This document shows, in pieces, positions 43,377 through 55,099 of a stretch of DNA of 64,000 nt. The number at the start of each line of letters is the position of its first letter. Position 1 is the first letter of the stretch. The stretch is from contig NC_090743.1 in NCBI RefSeq assembly GCF_036898095.1, forward strand, positions 20,848,479-20,912,478, given 5' to 3'. This DNA is from Palaemon carinicauda. Lineage: Eukaryota > Arthropoda > Malacostraca > Decapoda > Palaemonidae. The notes beneath the pieces were generated by a model that saw nothing but the letters and a program-made list of their open reading frames with translations, searched no databases and had not been told where the DNA came from. A program made the translations under genes and the position numbers.

Positions 43377-44450
43377 ATCGTCGTCGTCGGCACCCACTCG
43401 TGTCCGGGTATTGGGTTCTGTCGTTAGCCATCAGCCTCCTATCTTTGGGGTGGGTGCTTATGTCTGATGTGGCTGTTAAGTCCTAGTCTGTGGTGGAAGA
43501 GTCACGGACAGTGTTCACAAGGGAGGGTAGGTGGTGGGCGGGGCTGTTCTAATCTCTCTCTCCTTCTCCTAGCCTCCTCATTTTGTCTCCTCCTCTCCTC
43601 GAAGTCCACGGTGCCATGGTGTACTGTACTCCTCCAGGTTTTCCTGTCCCTGGCTGTTTCTTCCCATGAGGAAGGATCGATGTCAGTTAGAGCCAGGGTG
43701 CGCTTTACTTGATCTTTATAGCGCATTTTCGGGGCTCCTCGTGGTCTGGTGCCCTGGGTCAGTTCTCCGTAGAATATCTTCTTTGGGAGCCTAGATGGAT
43801 CCATCCTATGCACGTGTCCTATCCAGCGGAGGCGGTGGTGGATGATGGTGGCCTCCACGCTAGTCAGAGAGGCACGTTCTAAGACTTCAATGTTGGTGGT
43901 GTGGCTCTCCCAGGGGATTTTCAAGATCTGCCTCAGTTTCATTTGTTGGAAGCGTTCTAGGTTTTTAATGTCGTTTCTATATAGCGTCCATGTTTCACAT
44001 GCATACAGGAGCGTGGAGAGGACTACTGCCCTGAACACCATTATTTTGGTGATCATTGTCAGCGCGTGGTTGTTAAATACGCGGCAGTTGAGTCGGCCAA
44101 AGGCGGAGTGGGCTGCCCTGATCCTGTTCTCCACGTCCTTTTTGCTTGTGGGAGCTGATGTTAGGATGCTCCCTAGGTAGGAGAACTGGTCCACCAGTTC
44201 TAACGGTTGGTCATTCACTGTGGTATTGAAGTTTGGGAGCATCAGTCCTGGTGGATGTTGGACGAGGGTCTTGGTTTTGTCTGTGTTGACTTGCATCCCA
44301 AAACGTTCGTAGGCAGAGTTGTATGCATCAGCTAACGACTGCAGGTCCTCTGCCGTCTGACCTGGGGTGGCATTGTCGTCAGCATACTGCAGTTCTCGCA
44401 CTGCACACAAGGTGGTCTTGGTTCTGGCGCGGAGTCTAGCGAGGTTGAAA
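43377..44450 (-). mobile_element. LINE fragment (RT C-terminal half) inserted in DIRS E
   Basis: On the minus strand an open frame spanning 44450 to 43502 encodes the catalytic-box region LQYADDNATPGQTAEDL, a thumb (LVDQFSYLGSILTSAPTSKK), LSTLLYACETWTLYRNDIKN and the C-terminal LRWIGHVHRMDPSRLPKKIF. A short 3' tail with CGACGACGACGATG ends at about 43377. The fragment begins inside RT, so it is a 5'-truncated copy. It belongs to a LINE type different from the one at 32230. The frame upstream of 44450 is antisense DIRS and only fortuitously open. A 316-codon open RT remnant suggests a fairly young insertion. Confidence 0.85.
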
Positions 44451-44800
44451 TATATGTTATGCAAACTTCTTTGAAGATGGAGATAGCAAGTACGGTACAT
44501 GCAGCCATCAGGAAGGAAGACATTATGCTTTCTGTGGACTTTGAGAAAGTGTATTTTTAGATACCAGTCCATTGAAAGTACCTCTACTTTGTCTTGCACC
44601 CAATTGAATGGGATTTGTCTTCGAGGTATGTCAATGATTGGCCGATCCTGATGCCTTCGAGGAGGCAGTTCCTCCAAGATTGAGACAGACTCCTTTCCTT
44701 TAGCCACGATTTGGGAATGGAATACTGGGTATGTTGATGGACACAGCAGCAGCAATTTTTTTTCCATCAAACGATTATATCAACAGACTCCGGGAGGTAG
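44451..44800 (+). pseudogene. DIRS E RT palm, resumed after LINE, internally deleted
   Basis: Continues directly from the interrupted fingers: YVMQTSLKMEIASTVHAAIR, KEDIMLSVDFEKVYF, a stop, then KYLYFVL and YVNDWPIL. Compared with B the stretch carrying CFGLSTAP is missing and the catalytic YLDD is changed to YVND. Confidence 0.7.
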
Positions 44801-44949
44801 TGCAACTTTTTTATTTTTTAGTAACTTCCAGTTTCTGGGACAGCTTTTACCATTTGAGCAATTCATGACTCAAGGGTGTCTGCCCCAGAAATCACTAGTG
44901 GTGTCTGGTGGAACAAGAAAGGAAGAAGTAACTAATTTGATGACTGACC

Positions 44950-45280
44950 TATGTAAACCTCACCAGGGAAGTTCCACTCGACTCCCAACCTCTGGTGATG
45001 CTGTTCACAAATGCATCCACGAGGGACCATATCCCTTCTGGATTGTGGTTCAAAGAAGAAAAGACCCTGCACATTAACCTGCTGGAGATGCGAGCAATGT
45101 TTCTAGCTCGGCAAACTTTCCAACAGAGTTTGATAGGCCACTTAGTAACGTTGATGAGTAACAACATCATGTCAATAGCACAGCGGAACTGTTTCACAGT
45201 CCCTCTGAGAGTTAGCAAAGCAGGTGCCTTCTTGGGCATTTGTGAACGCAGTAGACCTGTCAGCGAAGTTCATTCTAGGT
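44950..45280 (+). pseudogene. DIRS E RNase H, cut by a retroposon
   Basis: The frame 44995-45180 reads MMLFTNASTRDHIPSGLWF and KEEKTLHINLLEMRAMFLA, then LMSNNIMSIA, matching RNase H of B position by position. The end of the domain (LSAKFILG) stops at 45280 and resumes at about 45933 as KRIVLTDSVTQ. Confidence 0.75.
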
Positions 45281-45932
45281 AGGTAGTATAGGTAGTAGGT
45301 TGGCCAGGGCACCAGCCACCCGTTGAGATACTACCGCTAGAGTGTTATGGGATTCTTTAACTGGCCAGACAGTACTACATTGGATCCTTCTCTCCGGTTT
45401 CGGTTCTCTTTCCCTTTGCCTACACATACACCGAATGGTCGGGCCTATTCTTCACAGATTATCTGTCCTCATACACCTAACAACACGGAGATCACCAAGC
45501 AATTCTTCTTCACCCAAGGTGTTAAGTACTGCACTAGTAGTTCAGTGGCCACTTTCCTCTTGGTAAGGGTAGAAGAGACTCTTTAGCTATGGTAAGTAGC
45601 TCTTCTAGGAGAAGGACACTTCAAATTCAAACCATTGTTCTCTTGTTGTGGGCAGTGTCATAGCCTCTGTACCATGGCCTTCTACTGTCTTGGGTTAGAG
45701 TTCTCTTGCTTGAGGGTACACTTTTTTATCCAATTTTTCTTCCTCTTGTTTTGTTCAAGTTTTAATAGTTTATTTAGGAAATGTTTATTTTAATGTTTCT
45801 GTTCTTGAAAGATTTTATTTTTCCTTCTTTCATTTCCTCACTGGGTTATTTTCCCTGTTGGGGCCTCTGGGCTTATAGCATCCTGATTTACCAACTAGGG
45901 TTGTAGCTTAGCAAGTAATAATTATAATAGTA
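45281..45932 (+). mobile_element. Full-length (TAA)n-type retroposon inserted in DIRS E
   Basis: About 650 bases from AGGTAGTATAGGTAGTAGGT to CCAACTAGGGTTGTAGCTTA and a degenerate AATAATTATAATAGTA tail. Its 3' end matches the truncated copies at 13284 and 23414. No protein frame spans it, so it is probably a SINE-like element or a LINE tail. It sits between the codons for FILG and KRIVL of the RNase H domain of E. Confidence 0.78.
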
Positions 45933-47260
45933 AAAGAGGATTGTATTAACAGACTCGGTCACACAGCCGCTGGGGCCCATGTGGTAAGGGGCATAATGTT
46001 CCTTACTACCTTGCATGACAGGAGGGCTTCTTGCCCTTTGGAGTCCCCCATTAAGAGAGCTGTGTGCCACTTGTCTGAACTGGAAGCTTCCACTTTTCCT
46101 CACTGGTTCCAAATCTGTCGGCAGTATTGGAGGCTACCTTCCAACATTTCTGGGGCAACACTGATGCATATGCCTTCTTTGCCCCTCTACCCGAGACTCC
46201 AAATAATCAACACTTGACTACTTTGAATATCAGGATGACCCTGGTGGCTCTCAAGTGGTCACACACTGAATTGATTCCTAATCTGCTGATGCTTCTTGTA
46301 AAGGTACCAAGAATTACCCTAATGGTGCAACCTACTCTGTGAGTCCCATCTGCTTGGGTATCACTGTCACTTAATGGGGGAGGGCCACTATCAAGCATTT
46401 CCTTCAAGCAAAATACTTTAGCGGCACTGCACAAGAAATATTTGAGTATTTACAAAGATTCTTTGCCTGCCTACCAGGAAAAGTGGGTAATCTTCTGTTA
46501 TTGGTTTCATAGATGGGATACTTCTCTGATTGGAGCCTCTGCAATTGATAGCCAATATCCTTTTCTGCCTTCATCAAGAGAAGCCCCTCTCAGTCTCACC
46601 AGCAAAAGGCAATTACTTGAGCCTTACAGTAAGCCAGGTTTTCAGACTGAAGGGTTTGACCTTTCCTGGGAATTCTCTATGCCCATGAGAAACTTCGAGC
46701 AGTCTTTCCCTCCCAGTCTTGTTCTCAGATCTCTCAAGTAGAGTCTGTACAAGCCTTTTAGGAGTAGATCCGACAGAGATCTAACACTCAGGATTGTGTT
46801 CCTGCTTGTCTTGTATTTGGCATTGCATGGCACAAGTCATTTTCTAAAGGATATAATGTTTCCTTTATGTTTATCCCTTAGTTGTTGGCCAAAACACAGA
46901 TCCTAGTCATCCATGATTCCAGGTTTAGAGTCATTCCCTCTGGACAACCAGAGGTTATTCCTTACGACCGGTAGGATAAAGAAAGGAGTATCCAAATACA
47001 CTGTTTTGATATGGCTTCATAAGACCACCAGACTAGCATACCCCTCTTTCATAAACTGAGTATGAACCGTCTAGAGAGTGCAGACCCACAGTCAGGGTTA
47101 GCGGTTCCACCCAAGCCTTCAGGTAGAATCTGGATATATATATATTTTCTGTCATATCTGCTTAATAGCTTGTGTAGTGAGCCTAACTTCCTCGGGGGAC
47201 AAAAAGTATGTTGGCTAAGGTGGCAGACATGACGTAAGTCTTGAGTTCCTGAAAGGTAAG
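45933..47260 (+). pseudogene. DIRS E methyltransferase-like and recombinase remnants
   Basis: Starts with the displaced end of RNase H, then FWGNTDAYAFFAPLPET and IRMTLVALKWSHTELIPNLL (46127-46342), aligned with the YAFPPF region of B. The recombinase follows as scattered pieces: PAYQEKWVIFCYWFHRWDTS (46442 frame), SLTSKRQLLEPYSKPG, and a late degraded HxxR region that I could not place with confidence. Dead. Confidence 0.6.
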
Positions 47261-47840
47261 AATGTGTGGCTATTTTTCCTCTTTTCTCCTTCCCATCTCT
47301 GGGTGCAGCAGTCTTGCCATTGTGAGCTGAACTGACTTTGTTTATATCCTAGTTTGTATTGAGGTATCTCCATCCTCCCAACCGAAGGAGAGGATGAACG
47401 GAATATATGGAAAGTGATTTCTCATAAATTACCATACATTCAGACTCTCTTATCCTTAAGGATTTAGTCTCTTTCATGACCATCAAGTTTTATGGCAGGG
47501 ATCAAGCCTAACACCAGTGACATGTTCAAGCTCAGATAGTTAAGAGGGTGACAGGATTCATGACTTTACTTTCAGAACCAAAGTACATAGGCATTCCTGG
47601 TTATAGGAACTTCAGCCCTCCTGAGTATGAATCTCTTATTAAAAGATGATGGTTTGAATTAGGAACAAATTAAATTTTGAATTCTTCCGAAACTACTCAA
47701 ACTTGTGTCGTTCAAGTTACACTTGCGGGTGGGTAGGTCCTACCTTCTCAGCTCTCAGGGAACTATGTTTACCTCATAAAAAGTTTTGACTGCTATTAAA
47801 GGACTGGTTTATTTAGTTGAGAAAAATAGTCCCATGTATA

Positions 47841-49445
47841 TTAAAAGTAATTGCTTTTACAATAATTGTCTTGGTTACCTTAGTTAATATTAAAAAAAGA
47901 ATTATTGTAGGTCTTCATTTCAATTACCGGTATTATTACTGACACATAAATTGCCTGGCAAGCATCATTAGATTTTAGACTAGAGTATTCTACCTAAAAA
48001 TATTCAGGTTACTAAATTCAGGTTTTATTTCCAGTAGTTTATTATGTACAGTTTTGGTTACATACAATAATCACTTAACATGTGTTACTGAATAATTTAG
48101 TAACTACAGAAATTTTTATATTGTATTTCATATGAGTAAATTTGATTTACAGATATTATACATATATACACATACACAGATAAATATGTACAAAGGAAAA
48201 ATACTTGACATAAAATGTGTACAGATTGGTTTATTTAGGGGCTAATAAAATAAAGTAATTAAAAAATAGCACAAGATTTTATACTGAAAAAATTAGAATA
48301 ATTTTCTAGCTTTGGGAAATTGTATAACAATTGTATTACAAGCTCAATTTTCCCATATGTGGATGAAAGCATCATCTAATACTGATCATAGTTTTGGGTA
48401 AATATTTAAGAAGAATGTGGTGTTACAGTTATATGTGAAATGTAAAGTACTTATTTTGTCTAGTATAATTATTGTCTTGTCTCTATTAGCCTGTGGTAGT
48501 ATTCTTTGGTATTCCAAAAGCTGAATACAATGCAGAAAAAAAAATATTTTGTTTTTCCATTCTGCATGCCAAGTGTAATTCCCCAAATGACGTGTGTCCT
48601 TTTTAAATCTCATTTTAAGTCTTAAAATGTAAATGGGATATTTTTACACACCATGACAATGCATTCAGATGACAATTGTGATATCTTTGTGGAAAACTTT
48701 CCATTGTTTCTTTGCTGTTTTTTTATATTTTAGCTTTACATTTCACTTTTTTATGATATATGACAGCACAAATTACTATACATTTATAATTAGAATAATG
48801 TTTATTATGAAGACATTAAAAAATTACAATATATTTGGCAAGACTATTACGATATACACACATTATAGACATGGTAACCACATTTAAGTACATTAAAGTA
48901 TTTTGTTTCCATAATTAAAGAGGAATATACATTATATATTTACATAGTTCTGTTTATAAACACAGATTTACAAGGTGACTAGTACCTTACATAAAAATAT
49001 ATAGTCCATTGCAGTACAATATATGAATGACAACTAATGCCACAGTAACCTATATTTGATTAAGTTACTGAACACAAAAAACCAATTATGTAATAATATA
49101 TGGCACACCATTGATTTCCACAAAAAAATGTGATACATGTATACCATATGCAATTAAAATAACTTACATACAGTGTATATAACATATAAAATTGCAAATT
49201 AAGTCTAATTTTCAAGGGAATTTTAAAATACTTATTAAATTTGTCAAGATTCATAACAACCATAATTAATCTTACTATCACTCCAAAATGTAAAGAAATT
49301 GCATTGGGAGACATCTACAAAAAATGCCTGTCAGTCCCATTAAAATGGATATTGAAGTCTTAAAATGAAGTTATGGATGCTTGCCCAAAGGCATATGAAT
49401 GCTGAAAATTAAGATACATAGGAACTTGAGCATTTCAGTTTTGAA
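47841..49445 (-). other. Probable rhophilin 3' UTR and downstream sequence
   Basis: AT-rich sequence directly 3' of the rhophilin stop codon on the minus strand. Several TTTATT (minus-strand AATAAA) hexamers are present, for example near 48025 and 48228. The polyadenylation site cannot be fixed from sequence alone. No coding region recognised. Confidence 0.4.
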
Positions 49446-49718
49446 CTATCGCAAGATAACATTACAGTCGGTTAAAGAATCAGACTTCACTTTGTCTCGT
49501 GATGTGGAGCGCTTGAAGGGATTCCAACTGTTTCGCTTCTCTTTATCTCTGGCTCTATCTCTAGTAGTTGATAAAGAAGAGCTATTTACTGATCCAAACT
49601 GACTGCTATTACTGCTTGTGGTACTGCTGTTGCTGCTACCAGCATTGCTGCCATTACTACTGACTCCACTACTACTACTTGTGGTGGAATGTGGCGAGAT
49701 GTCCTTCAAACTTTTGCT
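49446..49718 (-). CDS. Rhophilin, C-terminal exon
   Basis: A 91-codon terminal exon (stop included) on the minus strand. It follows an acceptor at 49719-49720 (TTTATCTTTGCAG) and joins the PDZ exon in phase 0. It begins SKSLKDISPHSTTSSSSGVS, continues with a Ser/Asn/Gly-rich disordered tract, then a basic segment (TTRDRARDKEKRNSWNPFKR) and ends DCNVILR. Vertebrate rhophilins also have a short, poorly conserved tail after the PDZ domain. The Arg/Lys-rich part near the end might bind membranes or be phosphorylated (inference). Low-complexity composition means homology cannot be argued from the sequence alone; the splice phase and position do the work. Confidence 0.72.
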   Translation of the reverse strand, partial: SKSLKDISPHSTTSSSSGVSSNGSNAGSSNSSTTSSNSSQFGSVNSSSLSTTRDRARDKEKRNSWNPFKRSTSRDKVKSDSLTDCNVILR

Positions 49719-50429
49719 CTGCAAAGATAAAACATTTATTTAGTCAACACACTCAAACTGTTTAAGAAAATAAATACCAAATGGAATGGTGAAATATTTA
49801 GTCCAGTGGTCAGATAGCAAATTCCTCTTTAAATGTTTGACTGCCTTTTTTGGTTGTGGTAGTATAAGGAATTAGGAACATCAAGACTGCAAGCAAGATA
49901 ATAATGTAACTGATACAGTGGTTCTTGTTATTTGAAAATGTGATTTTCTTCCAATTTAGATGATTATTTCCATAAACTTTATTTCAACATCATGATATTT
50001 TCTTTTAAGTAGATAGTCATTATTTTCATTGAAATTGTACACAAAATGTTCTTGACAGTTAATGTGAAATAAATCGTAAATTATTGATATTCATTGGCAA
50101 CATACACAATACTATGGTATTTTGCTGTTGTATGATTTTAGAATATAACATAGTTCAGGTACATTATTTATTGGTTTATGGACTTATTTGCAATAGACTA
50201 AGATTCAGTAAATATCACAAGCTTCAGCGTTTGCATTATGAAACTATTTCATATTTCACAGGGCCATCATTTTGAAAAATGGAAGGAAGAGGCTGGTTAT
50301 CAGTCTATATAGTTTCCTAAATTCAAGAAAGCTTAATCAATAATTTGAGAATAAATGATTTTAGGTTATTAGAAATTTCTGCCCTAATAATACTTTGTGA
50401 AAGGGTTAAGGACTAAGAGACTATTTGCC
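49719..50429. other. Rhophilin intron, 3' part
   Basis: AT-rich intron sequence with nothing recognised. Confidence 0.5.
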
Positions 50430-51249
50430 CCTTACGCCGATATAAATGGGGTTATACTTCTGGCTTTGCTAGTTACAGCCAGTTGAAGAATTAACATGAG
50501 TCTGGCAGCCTGGTATGGCTGCACATCACCCTCCCTTGTGCTGTATAGGTTGGTATGATATTGCTCATGACTGATAACTCGCTCATCTTCTGGTCACTGA
50601 AGCGATCGGACATCATTTATTGGCCTCCCAATAGAAGTTCCGTGGCCAACGGGAGGCTAAATGCGCTCATACGAAGTTTAGATTTTCCCTTTCAAGCCCA
50701 AATCTTCCCCTTTCTGGTGCTTTGTTATCGGCAGATTTTGATGACACAGTTTCCTCCTGCCTTCCAACATGAGGCTGAGGATTCTACCCTCGTCTGATCC
50801 TTTTGCTTCAGACTTTACTCCAGCCATCAATTTTGCTACAGCAGACGCTCTCCAATAATCGGCTGAGGTTCATCCGCTTGTTGGTCATTTTCTCCTACAA
50901 GCGTTTTTAATTTGTACGAACAGCTCTAGATGACCGACCCTAGTTTTCAGTGATTTTTCTGGGTAAACTTTGGAAATGTCTCCTCTGCGCACACTCCGCT
51001 TGAGCATACATACACCCTACCATCTTGCTGCTGAGCGACAACCATCTAACCCCAGTGCCGTTTTCTGTATTTTGGCATGGATATAGACTCGGTCCAAGCC
51101 AGAGCATTTCCATAATGAGACAATTATTTGTTTCCTACAGGTCACAGCACTGTTCTTAAGAGAAAGACTTCCTACAGGCCCTCCTTTGGCAGAAACTTTT
51201 GGGACATCCGAACCTCCTCCCTCTGCTCAGCTGAGAGTTCCTCAAGAAG

Positions 51250-51519
51250 ATGGTTGATCTAGGAAAAGAACCAGTTACTTGGGTCTCTCCTACAAGTCCA
51301 TCCTTCAGATTTCTCCACTTATCAGATGCATCCCGCCAAGGGTGGGGAGCATATCTTCGAGCAGATCAGATCTCAGGCTTTTGGACACAGGAAGACAAGT
51401 TGTTCCACATCAACTACCTGATATGTCAAGGGTCACTCGGTAGTGTTGATGAGCAACAACACAATTGTAGTGACATGCAAGAAGGCTCCATGTCTCAACT
51501 CCTTGTCAACTGGAGGTAA
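51250..51519 (+). pseudogene. DIRS G RNase H fragment
   Basis: Frame reads SPSFRFLHLSDASRQGWGAY and LRADQISGFWTQEDKLFHIN, equivalent to the start of RNase H in B, with loss of the middle (LEMKAVFLAL) and a remnant SVDEQQHNCSDMQ that corresponds to MSNNTTVVAYI read out of frame. Confidence 0.75.
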
Positions 51520-52159
51520 GGATGCATAATTGGTTGTTTATAGAATGCCGTTAGCCACGACCCATTTCGTCCCAGGGAACAAGATTGTGATAAGACAATC
51601 CCACCAGACTAGGGACAATAGTTTGTTCAGAATGGTCTTTGAATCGTCTAGGGCTAGGAACTAAAGACTTTGTGACATTCTCCAACCATTGATATGTTTG
51701 CCACTTACTTTTAACCACAAACTAGCTGTTCCAGATCCAGCAGCACTGCTGGAAGATGTATTCCAACAACTAGGTCGGCACAGATGTCTATGCCTTTCCT
51801 CCATTAAGTTTGATCCAAATGTCACAAGTTCTCAGACAAACACTAGTGGAATCAAAGTGTAATTAAGTGGAATGACACCCCAGATCTCCTAGATCTGCTA
51901 ATAGAGATTCCAAGAGAACATCCAAAATGGCCAACTCTTCTTTGACAACCTCATGTAAAAAGGTTTCACATAGCAGTAAAGTGCCTGTCTTCACGGCTGA
52001 ACGTTATCCAACACCTCCAAAACAAGGCCTTTTTGAGACCGACTACGGTCTACCAGGTAAAATCAATTGAAGTTTTATAAGACTCCAGCCAAACAATCTG
52101 ACTGGATTTTGACAACTTCGGGGCAGAAGTAACATTCAAAGGGTCAAAAGCAGAAGACG

Positions 52160-52560
52160 ATGTCAAAAATACAGGTGTGCTGGCGAGTGTGTGCATACAT
52201 GTTGCATCTTCTCACCACACTTCAAGAGTTGAAAGTTAGGGAGCTGGTTGATAATGAGGGTGGGGTCACAGGTTCTTCCTCAACACCTAGCAATGACACA
52301 TCAATGGTCATGAGCAGACAGGAGGGTGCAGCAAGGTACTGGCATTAGCCAGAACCTTCAGAAATTTCTTAGCAGATGGAATAGCAGTGGTGCTCAGGAA
52401 AGTAACAACTTCCACAGATTCAGATCCTCGCACACGTCGTCGTTGGGAGGCACACCTGATTGCTCAATTGAGGTTAAGACAATATTTCTGCTTTCCCTGA
52501 GCAAGCCTAAAGCACAAGCCAAGATTTCCTCCCTCCCTCCTAAATTCGTCCAGAGGACCC
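52160..52560 (+). other. Unresolved coding-like stretch in DIRS G
   Basis: A frame near 52320-52500 reads VLALARTFRNFLADGIAVVL, RKVTTSTDSDPRTRRRWEAH and LIAQLRLRQYF. It does not align with the recombinases of A to D. I do not recognise it. It may be a piece of another element captured in G. Confidence 0.3.
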
Positions 52561-52959
52561 AATACTAGAGTAAACTGAAGCAGGCACAACAAGTCAAGAG
52601 GTGAAAGTAGAGAGAAAGGAGGTTAAGAAATTCTTAGGCATCAGTTTGCAAGATGCCACGTCCAAAATGGAAGAATCTTAGTCATTATCTTGCCAAACTC
52701 CACCCACTGCATAAGAAGACAGGACTTGCACTTGTCGCAAGGAACTCCTCCAAACAGTCATGTCCCTTGTAAACCGCACGAGAGGATCCACTGCAAGCTT
52801 GCTCAAACATGACAAATTCGTAGATAATTTGTATTTTTCCTAACTATACAAACCTTAGCTATTTAAAAGGGTATTACTTTCAGCGTAGCTGAAATGACAA
52901 GCCATTAGAATTTTAACGAGGGTTTACTACCCCATCGCTAGTTAGCGGGGGTAGGGGAG

Positions 52960-53003
52960 GGTAGCTTGCTACCCCCCCCCCCCCCCCACACACACACACA
53001 CAC
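52960..53003. repeat. C tract and (CA)n microsatellite in DIRS D terminal repeat
   Basis: CCCCC run followed by ACACACACACACAC. The inverse (TG then G run) is found at 57450-57483 in the left terminal repeat of the same element. Confidence 0.92.
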
Positions 53004-53067
53004 CTGTGCTTGAGCTCTTTGCTTGCAGGTAGGACTTCAGGGGGCATAAGGCTGGCGGGCAAGTTTG

Positions 53068-53165
53068 ATTAAATAGCTAAGGTTTGTATAGTTAGGAAAA
53101 ATACAAATTATCTACGAATTTGTCATTTGTTCTGTAACTGACATACAAACCACGCTATTTAATAG
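53068..53165. repeat. Internal complementary region of DIRS D
   Basis: Consists of AAATAGCTAAGGTTTGTATA...ATCTACGAATTTGTCA joined to TTTGTTCTGTAACTGACATA and CAAACCACGCTATTTAATAG, that is, the two element ends placed back to back. Confidence 0.88.
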
Positions 53166-53653
53166 AGGTGACTCACCCATTAGGAAGGGTGGACTTCCCA
53201 GCCAGTACTGGCTTTTGGCTTTGCCCGGGGGCTCGTTATTTGAGTGTGTCAGCACTCAAAAATAAGGAGCCCCTGAACCTCGCTAGAACCTTTCTACGCA
53301 AGGACTGCGGCCTACGCAGCTCGCGTGTGAAGTATAATAAAGTGTGACCCGTACTAGGAAGTTGACCTGTAGTCCTTTAGATGTAAACTTTAGGCTAGGA
53401 CTCTCCCAATACCACCTCGTCAGGGTATGGGGACGTGACAGTATTAGCTTAATACTAGAAACACAAGGAAACATGGTTTACCAGCAGTGGTTTGAGGTCA
53501 GCTGTGCAGAGAACCCAGGATGCTGCTTTCCCCAAGAGAGGGGAAGATGAAGAAAAGAATAAGGGCCAGACAAACCTTTTCATTCATGCAGACTAAAACC
53601 AGGTAACAATGCCCTCAACCTTCTGCTACTTGTCCAATAAGGAGCTTGAGGTT

Positions 53654-55099
53654 TTAAACCAGCTGTTGTGCAGCCACCACAGGGCCGATAGAGAACGTAT
53701 CGAGCCTCCTGTGGGTCACGTCTTGCAGGTAGTGGGCTGTGAAAGTCATCTGACGCTCCCACACCCCAGCTTGAAGAACCTGCGTCACTGAGAAATTCTT
53801 TTTGAAGGCCAGAGACGTAGCTACGCCCCTGACATCATGTGCTCTAGGGCGACGTGACGGAGGAGGGTCTGGATTCAGGTACAGATGGATCACCCTACGA
53901 ATCCATGCCGAAATGGTGTTCTTGGTGACCCTCCTCTTAGTCCTCCCTGTGCTAACAAACAACGCTTGCACCTGAGGACGGACTGCAGCCGTTCTTTTGA
54001 GATATAGCCTCAAACTCCTTACTGGGCACAGTAGGAGAAGGTCTGGGTCATCTGTTACAGAACGGAGACTCGAAATCTGGAAGGAGTCAAACCGAGGGTC
54101 CGCTACCCCCGGATTCTGAGTCTTAGCAATAAACTCAGGGACGAATTTGAACGTTACCTCCCCCCATCCCCTTGAATGGGTGATGTCATATGAGAGACCA
54201 TTTAGTTCACTAACTCGCTTGGCCAAAGCCAAAGCTAGCAGGAACACCATCTTCCAAGTTAGGTGGCGATCTGAAGCCTGGTGTAATGGTTCATAGGGAG
54301 GTCTCCAAAGAGACCTGAGAACTCGAACCACGTTCCATGGAGGAGGTCTCACTTCCGACTGAGGGCAGGTAAGTTTGTAACTTCCTATGAGTAGGGAAAG
54401 TTCCAGCGAAGAAGAAATATCCATTCCTTTGAGCCTGAAGGCTAGACTTAAGACTGAGCGATAGCCTTTCACTGCCGAGACTGAAAGACACATTTCTTCC
54501 CGCAAATACACGAGGAACTCCGCTATTGTTGGAATAGTGGCATCGAGTGGAGAGATACCCCTTCCACGACACCAACCACAGAAGACTTTCCACTTTGCCT
54601 GGTAGACAGATGCTGATGACTTTCGCAGATGTCCAGACGATCTGATCGCAACTTGTTGCGAAAATCCTCTCTCAGCGAGGAGATGCTAGATAGTCTCCAG
54701 GCGTGAAGTCGTAGCGAAGCTACAGCTTTGTGGAAGATGTTGGCATGTGGTTGTCAGAGTAGATCGTGTCGCGGAGGGAGTTTTCTTGAAAGTGCCATTA
54801 GGAGCTGTAGCAGGTCCGGAAACCATTCCGCGTGATGCCATAGCGGAGCTACGAGGGTCATTGAAAGATTGACCGATATTCTGGTCTTGTTGAGCACCCT
54901 CCTCATCAGACAGAACGGGGGAAAGGCGTAAACGTCGATGTCCCACCATTGTTGGAAGGCATCTTGCCAGAGCGCCTTGGGATCCGGGACTGGGGAGCAG
55001 TACAGCGGAAGCTCTAAGTTCAGAGCTGTTGCGAACAGATCCACAGTCGGGGAACCCCACAAACTCAGGACTTTGTTGGCTATTAGATATAAAGACCAC
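53654..55099 (-). pseudogene. DIRS D tyrosine recombinase, one in-frame stop
   Basis: One frame from 55099 down to 53654 with a single TAG at about 54686-54688 (SRLETI, stop, then HLLAERGFSQQV). It otherwise matches B: SVYQAKWKVFCGWC, SAVKGYRSVLSLAF, first Arg in LAKRVSELNGLSYD, HxxR in RAHDVRGVATSLAF, and tyrosine in TFTAHYLQDVTH. Ends in IGPVVAAQQLV like B. The N-terminal part overlaps the methyltransferase-like frame in -1 phase. Confidence 0.88.

Larger units (their letters stand above)
40200..47840 (+). mobile_element. DIRS-like element E, old and full of nested insertions
   Basis: Degraded, but order is kept: gag N-terminus with cysteine motif at 40427, RT fingers at 43190-43376 and 44451-44800, RNase H at about 44950-45280 and 45935-45990, methyltransferase-like sequence at 46130-46330, and recombinase remnants from 46440 to about 47260. 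The right terminus near 47700-47840 (AAAGGACTGGTTTATTTAGT then GAGAAAAATAG) resembles the right end of F and B. Inside lie a LINE tail (41485-41672), a TTAA MITE (42562-42870), a LINE fragment (43377-44450) and a full-length retroposon (45281-45932). The left limit is approximate. Confidence 0.65.
50430..52808 (+). mobile_element. DIRS-like element G, degraded, main part
   Basis: The left terminus near 50430-50490 (CTTACGCCGATATAAATGGG, then TTATACTTCTGGCTTTGCTA) resembles the B terminus block GGGGTATTACTTTCGGCGTA. The RT C-terminus appears at about 51073 (GMDIDSVQARAFP), followed by thumb and RNase H (LHLSDASRQGWGAYLRADQI, KLFHINYL). A methyltransferase-like fragment (IDMFATYF, PDPAALLEDVFQQ) lies at 51690-51770 and a recombinase start (YQVKSIEVL) near 52050. 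The RT palm is absent. D is inserted at its 3' side, and 57784-58036 looks like the displaced right end. Confidence 0.6.

Noticed and set aside
44451..44770. N-terminal extension of the minus-strand LINE frame
   Set aside because: It is antisense to DIRS E RT; the LINE sequence starts only at about 44450.
52960..53003. Telomere-like or regulatory repeat
   Set aside because: Plain C tract and CA microsatellite in a DIRS terminal repeat.
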